Position numbers and translations under genes: made by a program. From Symbiodinium natans (taxonomy: Eukaryota > Sar > Dinophyceae > Suessiales > Symbiodiniaceae), in assembly GCA_905221605.1 (NCBI GenBank), contig CAJNDS010002224.1, positions 1,232,771-1,294,770 of the forward strand: a stretch of DNA of 62,000 nucleotides. Reading direction: 5' to 3'. Below, in pieces: positions 46,090 through 54,719 of this stretch (the stretch's first letter is position 1; every line of letters starts with the position of its first letter). Under the pieces are notes generated by a model. It was not told where the DNA came from. It ran no database searches and saw only the letters and a program-made list of their open reading frames with translations.

Positions 46090-46570
46090 TCAGTTTTGGG
46101 ATGTTTTGCGTGCCGGCCATGAAACTGTCAAGAGCACCATGCCTGAAGCCCTCTGGGCTCCAGACAAGCCATGCTCAACTCTGCGGCTCCAAGCGTTGCG
46201 GCTCTTAAGTCTGCGGATGGTCACTTGGGGCTTCTTGGTGGCAAGTTTAGGGTTTAGGTTTTTAGGGTTTAGGGTTTAGGGTTTAGGGTTTAGGGTTTAC
46301 GGATGCTCACCTGGGGTTTCTGGGTTGCAAGGGTTTTTTGGTCTGCCTTTAACTGCCAACGGCACCAACACGCCTTGAACGTGCCAAGCTTCGACCGTTC
46401 AGCTGCGCACTGTGGGACCTACGACCTACGAGAAAGGTGTTTCTCACGCATGGTCCGCAGTCTGTAACGTCGACTCGCTTGTGTCTTGCAGGGTCTGCAT
46501 GCTCTGAATTGGAGGGCGAATGCTACACTTTGCTTCGAGGCCTGGGCCGATGACTCGCACGTCCGAAGGT
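46090..46570. CDS. Coding-like block split by a 77-86-bp telomeric insert; strand unresolved
   Basis: Minus reading: exon 46311-46409 (acceptor GGTCCCACAG, peptide with KACWCRWQLKADQKTLATQ, donor CAG|GTGAGC, phase 0), then an exon from 46233 (KPQVTIRRLKSRNAWSRRVE) to a stop at 46090. Plus reading: TVKSTMPEALWAPDK..LRMVTWGFLVA left of the insert, LTWGFWVARVFWSAFNCQRH right of it, and an exon 46492-46568 (acceptor TGTCTTGCAG, LNWRANATLCFEAWADD, donor AAG|GTACTT). Tryptophan spacing loosely recalls Sfi1-type repeats in either reading. The direct duplication around the insert does not depend on strand. Confidence 0.5.
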
Positions 46571-47819
46571 ACTTAAGAATCACCACTCTTAAGCCCGTAA
46601 CCCCAAACCCGAGAAGATTTTCCTTTTTTCACTCGTCACACCCCCGTGAGTTACCGCCCCTATCCCCGGAAGGCTGCAATTTGGGCAGGCGTTGTTGGTG
46701 AGGGTTGCGAGGCTTGAGGACAGAGCGCAATCGGAGAGCGAGGAAGGAGGCCTTTCCCCGTCTCACACTTGAACATCACTCATGCTGACCTAGGTTGCGC
46801 CAGGATAGTCTGATACAGTTCGGGCAGGACGGTCCAGATGGGCTCGCGTTGGGGGCTCTGGCACAGACTGAGAGGATGGAGGCAGACGAGAGGCTCCTTG
46901 GTGGTGGCCTCAGAGAGAACCGTCCTCCCCCAAGCTCAAAGCTTGCCCGTGCTTATAATACCAGGCTCTGTCATCTCATCCGTTCGCAGCGACTCACCTC
47001 ACTTCACTGGCCAAAGTGGGACATGGCAGCCACAAAAGAAACAACCAAGGATCTGGGCTCGAAGCCAAGACAGCCCCTTCGCAGCAACTTCATGGGCATC
47101 GGGCTAGCCCCGAGCTTGGGCTCCTGGCAGAAGCTGCTTGCACCAGAGAGGAATCGAAGCCAGGAGCCGTGACTCTGCCTTCAAGGAAGCGGCCAGCATC
47201 TGCATGGTAAGCCCGCAAGTGGCGTGCTCCAAGCCAAAGCCAGCAAACCGAAAGGCGGTTTCTACACACGCTCGCCTGCACAGCGGGATCTGGCTTAGGC
47301 TTGGGCATGGGAACTTCCTGTTCGTCACCACTCGTGAAGTGGTGGAGTGTACTTCTGGAGCCGCTTTGCATAAAGACGACGGGACAGCTGCAACGCAACC
47401 TCACAACGACCGCGCTCAACGTCGCTGTGTCGAGCCACGGTTCAGCTCAGCGAAATCCTGCGTGCTGTTGAGGAGTAACACACGGGACTCCCCTCTTACG
47501 GGGTACCTTTTTGGGAGGTTTCCCAGAACAGGGATTCTCATGATGTTGCTGGGAGCATACTACAGGTACCCCGGTCTTGGGAAATACCCAGCAGGGCATC
47601 GGTTCTTCAACCCTTCGATTCGAGAGGAGCTCGGATTTCGCCCTCATCCACACTCTGAAGTAGAAGATGATTGGAGGCTTGTGGTACCGGCACCACGGAG
47701 GGATGGTTATGATTGGAAACCCCAGTCGAGTTGGCAGAATGTGCAGTGCGACATGCGATGCGCCCTGTCCCTTCCAAAAAGACTCGGCGAACATTCTGCA
47801 GCGCTCCCTGACCTACTGC

Positions 47820-47908
47820 AGTCTCTTCTTCTTCTTCTTCTGCTTCCTCTTCTTCTTCTTCTTCTTCTTCTTCTTCTTCTTCTTCTTCTTCTTCTTCTTC
47901 TTCTTCTT

Positions 47909-47939
<31 letters not shown>

Positions 47940-47990
47940 TTCTTATTCTTCTTCTTCTTCTTCTCTTCTTCTTCTTTTTCTTATTCATGT
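47820..47990. repeat. (CTT)n microsatellite
   Basis: About 160 bp of CTT/TTC, ending in TTATTC variants. It creates long open poly-Leu, poly-Phe and poly-Arg frames, which are not genes. Confidence 0.98.
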
Positions 47991-48302
47991 TCTTATTCTT
48001 TTCATTCTCCTGTTTCTTCTTCTTGCTGCTGCTGTGGTGTAGATGAGGATGCAGGAGTTAAGCGGTCAGAAACCATGCTGCAGCAAGTATACATTTTTTA
48101 AGATCCAGCTAATCAACTACCGATGGCTCTGCAAGCCAACCCTCCGGCCACACACACCTTGCAAACTCGCAAATAAACCCCTAAACCCCTAAACCCCTAA
48201 ACCCTAAGCCCTATACCCGAAACCTAAACCCCAAACCCTAAACCCTAAACCCTAACCGCCAAGCTCGGGATCAGACCTTGTCAGCCCCACCACAAGCTTG
48301 CA

Positions 48303-48600
48303 CTTTGGAGGCTCAGGGCACTTATAACCCCAATTAGAACTGTACTTATGGGGTTAGGGTGTAGTTTAGGGTTTAGGGTTTAGGGTTTAGGGTTTAGGGT
48401 TTAGGGTTTAGGGTTTAGGGTTTAGGGTTTAGGGTTTAGGGTTTAGGGTTTAGGGTTTAGGGTTTAGGGTTTAGGGTTTAGGGCTTAGGGTTTAGGGTTG
48501 GAACCCCAAGTATAACTGTACTTATAAGCCCCCTAAGTCCCCTAAGTCGGCAATAAGTAGATTTACAAATTGCGGTTATAAGTACCCATGAACCTCCAAG
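48303..48600. mobile_element. CTTGGAGG-family element with large nested telomere array, copy 8
   Basis: Left end CTTTGGAGGCTCAGGGCACT, right end CCCATGAACCTCCAAG. The core on both sides of the insert (CTTATAACCCCAATTAGAAC; GCCCCCTAAGTCCCCTAAGT) matches the compact copies, and about 135 bp of TTTAGGG (48364-48500) sits inside. Islands on each side are open on the minus strand (KLVVGLTRSDPELGG left; ATSEEHPPMKHRASQC right). Confidence 0.8.
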
Positions 48601-49515
48601 CAGCGTCTCTAGCGTCTCTGGCACTGTGAAGCTCGGTGCTTCATCGGGGGATGCTCCTCAGATGTAGCGGGAGCTGAGGGATCCGGTGGTAGGGTTTAGG
48701 GTTTAGGGTTTAGGGTTTAGGGTTTAGGGTTTAGGGTTTAGGGTTTAGGGTTTAGGGTTTAGGGTTGTTTGGGGTTAAGGGTTTAGGGTCTAGGGTCTAG
48801 GGTCTAGGGTTTAGGGTTTAGGGTTTAGGGTTTAGGGTTTAGGGTTTATTCTACGCTGATGAAGGCAACGATGACTTCTAACCCCTGGGCCCGGGACTAA
48901 AAATATTCAAGTTCAGATGCCAAAGCGCCTGACAAACCCATGCGCAGCTACTGCCTGGGGTCATTGTCAACTGCAATGGTAGGAGAGGTGTCAACATGAC
49001 TCTTTCTGCAAGTCTCAGTTGGGTAGTTTCCTGACAGCGATGTGCTCTGCTCTCTCTGCAAAGCACATCTTCGTTCAACGACGGCCTGAATTACGTGAGC
49101 TGGAGGTAGGCATGGGTGTCTTCACCGATGCGGTAGAATTGTGTACTTGCGGCAGCAACCACCTACAGCCTTCTTTCGTCGGATCTTCTGCCCAATATGA
49201 AGGGACTTACGAGGGGCCTAAACCCTGACCCTAAACCCTAAACCCTAAATCGTAAAGTACATAACTGCCAGGGTTTGGGCCGCAAGCAAAGGCTACGTTC
49301 GGCCGCCGCCAGCGTTTGCTGGCCGCACTGTGTAGCCCCTTAAAAGCGGATTCGTGAGGGGAGATTCTGCAGCCTTGCACGACCGCAAGCTGAAAGTTCA
49401 TGAAAGGCTTGCTTCGGGTTATGAGTTGTTTTAGACGGTCCCAAAGCTCCGGAATGACAGGGCTCTCGGTACTTCAAGTGCACTGCAGGATCTTCCATGC
49501 ACCGTATTCCGCAAC

Positions 49516-51650
49516 TCAAACTCCTGTAAACGTCGCCCCTGTTGGCCCCTGGTTTGATGGAAGCGCCGATGCTGGTCGGACGGCTGCCACAGGCGGGGTT
49601 GGGCTCGATCTGATCTCGGTGCCTACATCGGAGAAGAAAGAGGCGTTCACAAAGACGAGGGAGGCAGCAAGGGTCGCGGCGGCGGCCAGTCCCTCAGGAA
49701 CCTGCCATGCCGGCTCACTGGGGACATCCTTCTCTTTCTCGACCTTGGTGTCACCTTCCTCGCGCATCTCCCTCATGGCGGCGACAACCTCCTCAACAAC
49801 GGCACTCTTCTTGCTGGGAGATGGCAGGGCTGCGCGCCCGGACTCGGAAACAACGGGTTCTGCTTCTGGTAGGGAGGCGTCATCAAACTCGGAGACCACG
49901 ACTGCTTCATCTAGAAGAGAGGTGCCCTCAGACTCGACGACGGCTTCTGCAACAGCAGCGGAGGTGTCTTCAAACTCAGAGACCAAGGCTGCTGCGACGA
50001 GAGGAGTCCTGTGCTCCGGCGCCGCTGGCGTCGCACTGGGGAGCGCCATCATTGCATTCAGAGCTGCGATCGCAGCTTCCATCTCCTTCTTTGTTGGTTC
50101 CTCCGACAGAGCAGGAACAGTAGCAGCATCTGTGTTCTTCTCTGCTGTCCTACCCTTCTGCTGGTCCGCATGGATGGGAGTGTCACCAGGTGTGCCTGGG
50201 CTGTCTGGATTTCGCAATTTCGACTGACAGCTGACAAGAACATGACCCTAAAAGCACTGGAGCCAACTATCCTGGACATGAGTAGCCAAATCTTATGCAG
50301 GTGGAGGCTTCGTATCTACTGCGCTGCTCTCTCCCAGCTTAGAAAAAGCAGCGCTGCTTCGACTTTAGATAGGGCGCCTTCCAGAGACACCCTGACGAAG
50401 TTCTTCTGAGACACGGCACTTTGAATGGGAACGGCCGGCCCTTTACGGGCAGCCTCTAGTGGATCCGTCGGAGCCGGCAATCTTGGGGAAGTCGATGCCT
50501 TAACTTAGCCAATGGACAGCGAGCAAAAGAACAAAGAACAACGCTCCTTTCCTTGTCCCTTTCGAGCAAACCGGTGCTTTCCCAGAAACCAGAAATAATA
50601 AAAACAAAAAAACTTGCAGGCTTACCCTATGGCCAGCTGAATTCTGATCACAGCGGCCCGTGACGGCGTAGGTGCTGGAAGATCCTCGGGCTTGATAAAT
50701 CGGCTGACTCGTGGCGGTGATGCTGCTGCTTGCATCTGGGGCTTGATAGATTGGTTGCCTGGCATCGGGGCCCCTTATCCCTAAGCCCTAAGCCCTAAAC
50801 CCTAAACCCAAAACCCTAAACCCCAAACCCCAACCAGACGGGTTGCCTGGCGTCGGGGCGGCCGTTGGAAGATCCTGGGGCTTGATGAATCGGCTGGCTT
50901 GTGGCAGGGGTGCTGGCGCCTGGGGCTTGATGAATCGGTTGCCGACCTGCCCCAACGGCGTGCCATCTGCCAGGCAACCTTTAGGGGAGAGGATTAGGTC
51001 TGAATAAGGTCCCTGTTTAAGAACCCTAAACCCTAAACCCTAAACCCTAAACCCTAAACCCTAAACCCTAAACCCTCTGAATCCCTAAGAACCTTGTGTT
51101 GCTTCCGCCAGAGCTTCACTGCGCGCGCTGTAGGTGCTGGACTTCGGGAGAGGCGTGCCGTCTGGTAGGCATCCCTCCAGGGCTTGCTCGTAGGACTGTG
51201 GCCTACACTCCCCTTAGAACCTTCATAAAAATGGTGTGCTTAATATCCTCTTGGGTTTATATAAACAAAAATAATTTTAAAAAAAACCCAAGGGGGATAG
51301 AGTGGCTGGGCGACGAAGGGTTCTTTCGGTGGTCGCTCGGGCCGCATGGACATGTTGCCAGCGGACTCGAGCGGAGTGCCGTCGGGCAGGCACCGATTGT
51401 CATGGTAGGAGGGCTGCCCATCAGCCTTTCGAGCGACTTTGCCCCTGCGAGCTGCTATGCGCCAGGAAGCCATCAGAGCCGCAACGCCCACCACTCGGCC
51501 TGCTCTGCTCGCGCTGCCGCCACCTGCACCCGACATGCCGGCTGAGGCACGCTGGGGCACAGCAGTCGGAGGGGATGGAGCCTCTGCGATCGGTGTCTGA
51601 TAGGGCAGCATGCCGGTCGACAATGCCGATTGCACCGACACTACCTCCAT
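49516..51650 (-). CDS. Six-exon gene, unknown membrane-anchored protein; two introns built of telomere repeat
   Basis: Proposed exons, in sense order: 51650-51288, 51195-51093, 50978-50847, 50758-50626, 50481-50328, 50223-49516 (stop), about 530 residues. Border phases agree at all five junctions. Exon 1 starts at an ATG (CAGAGATCATGG) and encodes a Ser/Ala/Gly-rich stretch, a hydrophobic segment (VVGVAALMASW) and basic residues RRGKVARK, compatible with the second part of a dinoflagellate plastid-targeting leader or a simple membrane anchor. A CLPDGTPL-type motif occurs in exons 1, 2 and 3 and RFIKPQ/EDLP in exons 3 and 4. The last exon is acidic with a hydrophobic segment AAAATLAASLVFVNA near its end. 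Intron 2 (50979-51092) and intron 3 (50759-50846) are mainly TTTAGGG repeat; intron 3 has a GC donor. I do not recognise the family. An upstream exon is possible. Confidence 0.65.
50759..50846 (-). repeat. 88-bp telomere-repeat intron with 16-bp flanking duplication
   Basis: On the sense strand it starts GCAACC after CCAG and ends GATGCCAG, with TTTGGGG, TTTAGGG and CTTAGGG units between. GGTTGCCTGGCATCGG (50753) and GGTTGCCTGGCGTCGG (50841) flank it, 15 of 16 identical, as left by an insertion that duplicated its target. Confidence 0.65.
50979..51092 (-). repeat. 114-bp telomere-repeat intron
   Basis: GT-AG on the sense strand: CAAG|GTTCTTAGGG at the start, CCCCTAAAG|GTTGCC at the end, with eight or so TTTAGGG units near the donor side. 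AAGGTT is present at both borders. Removing it joins ATQ to GCLADGTPL in frame. Confidence 0.6.
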
Positions 51651-53900
51651 GATCTCTGGCGCCTATGGCGTGCAGAACGATTGCGGCCGAGTAGATTCGG
51701 TGGCCACACACCCCTGCGAGTCCGGATCTGGCGGCTACAGACTACCTCGCAAAGACAGTGCCGTCTTTGCCTTGAGCCTTGCTATTCGCAGCACAGCACT
51801 TTGTATGGTGCAACATGTGTCGTAGGGCACAGCAACGTGTCATTTCACAGACCAAGACCAAGCCATTGAGGCTGACGGACGCAGACCGGAAGAATCCAAG
51901 TAGCCCAAGCAGCCCTCCTCTGCAAACAATGAGTGCTGTACCACTACACTTCGTCCTGAACTTCAAGCTCTACACCTCTGGCATCGTTTCTTCCTGATAT
52001 ATACTGAAGATACCGGAAGGGCTATGGCTCGATAAGGTTAGAAGTCGGCAAATCGTCACTGTAGCCCATGCTGAAGCACATAAAACCCGGCAGCACCTAA
52101 GTGAACTCTTAGCCACTCTACGCCCCAAAGCCAACACGCTTGAGCGCTGGCAAAGTGGCTCGTCCGTGTAGCTTTCGCTGAGCTTCTCAACAGCGTTCCG
52201 GGAAGTGCCCTCATTGGCCCCAGAAGCACACGGAACATGCTTGAACAAGTAAATCCTCAACCCTAGGGTTCAGGGTTGCTGGCTTTCGGGTTTGAGGCTC
52301 TTTTGATCGTATGTTTAGGGTTTCATAAACCCAACAATCCTGGATGTAAAATTGCAAGATGTAAGGCGGCCAACATGATTGAGCTGAGGTAGTCTAGTCT
52401 GACAAGCATCCACAAAACTACCCTGCCTCTATCCGGCATATTCTACACAGCCCTTCGAAGGCGTGTTTTCCACAAGCAAGAAGTGTCGCTCCACAAGCCA
52501 CCGCACACTTCCACTATGGCTTCAGTGTCGGGAAGGCGCGTTTTCCCTAGTAGGCAGGTTGCACACCATAGACCCCCTCGATACAACAGAACATGACCAG
52601 GACACCAATCCACAGCGACCTGGAAAGTCGCTCACCAACACAGGCCTGGAGAGCAAGGGCAGAAGATAACAAGTAGTCAACACTTGAAACAAGCGTATTT
52701 GAAAGCCTTCAACAGTGCCGGTTGGACAGAAATCAATTGCAGGACGAGTATTCATGCCGCATGCGCGACGACCGAAAACAACCGTCCAAATTTGCAGAGT
52801 CTCGTTGATTTGTTGGAAATCCCAAATCTCCAACCAACTTAAACAAAAGATTTGAGGGCAAGCAGAGACAAAAAAAATTAAAAAACTGAGCATTTTTCAA
52901 CTCACACCACGCACTCTCCACCTTTACAGACTTGCTCTCGAAACCTGGACTTTCCACGGCCTAAGACACGCATCAGCACGTCTTGTCGGAAGAAGATTCA
53001 TTGGAAAGCTGCCGCTGACAACCACCCCCATTCCGCTTCCAGGCAAGTGCCACTTCCCCACTTTAATGTTCGAGAACAGAGAGTGCGCGACCAATCTGCA
53101 GTGATAAAAAACACACAGGCGGCACGTGCGACCCACGCCCATCTGGAAAGACTGAAACTGCTGAAAAGAAGTGCGGGGGAGAGGCCCTGCGCATTGCAAT
53201 GAAGATTTCTTGAAAACTCAAAAAAAAAACTTGCTCTCTCCTAGCACCTGCGGGTTTTTAAACTTCCAAAGCGCAGCCAATACAGCTTGCAATGGGCCTA
53301 ACCTGTGGCCTAATATATTCCGGCCTAACACGCGCGAAAAAAAGAGAAAGTCTCTCATTGCAGAATCAGGCCATAGGAAAAAACATTAGGCCATAGGTTA
53401 GACCCTGGTTGGGTATTGGCGATGAATTATCGGGAAACACGATTGGTCGAGAGCTTGGCATCTTCTAGAGCTTGGCGTCTTCTACCTTGATGGTTTGAGG
53501 CTGATCGATTTTGACTTTTGCATATACGAAAAGCAGAAATAATAAGTCACTTCAAAAATTGTAGAGAATTCATCCACCCTCTCGTTTCTTGTTTTTTTGG
53601 CTTCTTGTGCATTTCCGGAAATCATTCTAAATCCTCGTTTCTGGCTTTTGTTTCTTGCGTTCAAAAGGGGCCTCGAATCCACCGTCAACAGCGGCGACGT
53701 GACGGCCGAGGTGCTGAACCGACCACCGCCACCGCCAAGCGGCTCTGTGGTGGCCTGCAACGCGGGCTCCAGAGAGCTCTCTGCCTCGTCTGCAGGGTGT
53801 GCTTTACGGACCAGGCCATCTTCTTCCACCTTGACGGGCCAGGCAAGAAGGCGGGTTGAAGCGCTGGTGAAGAAGGGAAGAAGGGCCGCTTGTGAGCACA
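51651..53900. other. Unique DNA, no gene supported
   Basis: Frames up to 159 codons on both strands without motif or clear codon signal. One remnant telomere-like patch is at 52260-52325. It may hold upstream exons or the promoter of the minus-strand gene ending at 49516. Confidence 0.4.
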
Positions 53901-53931
53901 GCGACACCAGGCGGTGCTGGACTAATGGCTG

Positions 53932-54240
53932 GTGGAGGACTTTAATGTTCGGGATGTCCAAGCTGCACTCGCGAGACGCGAGTTTTCCAACAATCTGGAC
54001 CTGACCTTCGACAGGGTTCAGGCAGTCCTCAGGCAGAATTTCGGGAAAGTTGGAGACTTCCCTGGTCGGCCGGAAACACTAGGCCCCTTGGGGCAGAGTT
54101 TTCCACAGCCTGTGACGGATGAACTCGCTGGGTTCGAAGTTCTCAGGGCCATGCAGGAGTTGAGTCGCCGCAGGTCAATGCAAGTGGAGACCATGTCGCA
54201 GTCTGCGGGCATCAAAGTCGGCAGACTAGTCTTAGTCGCA
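53932..54240 (+). CDS. Candidate plus-strand exon, unknown protein
   Basis: Open from an acceptor-like AG near 53936 with a soluble, mixed composition: NVRDVQAALARREFSNNLDL, then FGKVGDFPGRPETLGPLGQ and AGFEVLRAMQELSRRRSMQ. No ATG context, no donor fixed, no family recognised. The minus strand is also open in part. Confidence 0.3.
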
Positions 54241-54540
54241 CAGTACCCTGTTTGGCGAGCTTGGAAGACGATCCGCCCTCGCTGCACCTCCCTGAGGGTC
54301 CAACCGAGACCCTTCTGCAAACTAGACCGCTCTGTAGCGCCGCAGGAAGGTGGTTGGAGACCTGCAGATGGGTCAGCGTGCCCGCTGAAGAGTAGGAAGA
54401 CACCATACTGGCAAGCCGGCTGGTGGAATTCCTGCTGGTGGACATTACGCTTACCTTCGGGCAGTACATTACACCTGATCAACAAGTTGGTTTTGTCTCG
54501 CACTATGAGAAGGTCGTCACACAACTGCAGTCTTTTGTTT

Positions 54541-54600
54541 TGCATCGAGCTTCTTTACCACGTCAGTGGCGAAGTAAGCGATTCAAGTAAAGGGTGAAAC
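54541..54600 (-). pseudogene. Fragment of copia reverse-transcriptase start
   Basis: Minus strand reads AYFATDVVKKLDAKQKTAVV then a stop, clearly related to AYCATDVVKRRQRKKPSLRL at the start of the copia RT at 60608. AAAGGGTGAAAC upstream is also shared. The sequence after the stop has no RT similarity, so this is a short remnant. Confidence 0.6.
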
Positions 54601-54719
54601 GCAATAGTCAAAGCAACAACAAGCAGCGGCAAAGGGACCAACAAGGAAACAAACCAAACCGACAAAGCACAATCTAGGTGTCAAAGGTGAAACGCCTCTC
54701 TCAGTACACGAGGAGGAGC

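Noticed and set aside
47138-48101. 302-codon and 144-codon plus frames with long poly-Leu or poly-Phe tails, and an antisense poly-Arg frame
   Set aside because: The length comes from the (CTT)n microsatellite; the parts before it show no motif and overlap a dispersed repeat.
49400-50227. 275-codon plus-strand frame over the last exon of the minus gene
   Set aside because: Ser/Thr/Ala-rich mirror of an acidic, G-first-codon minus frame; typical antisense shadow.
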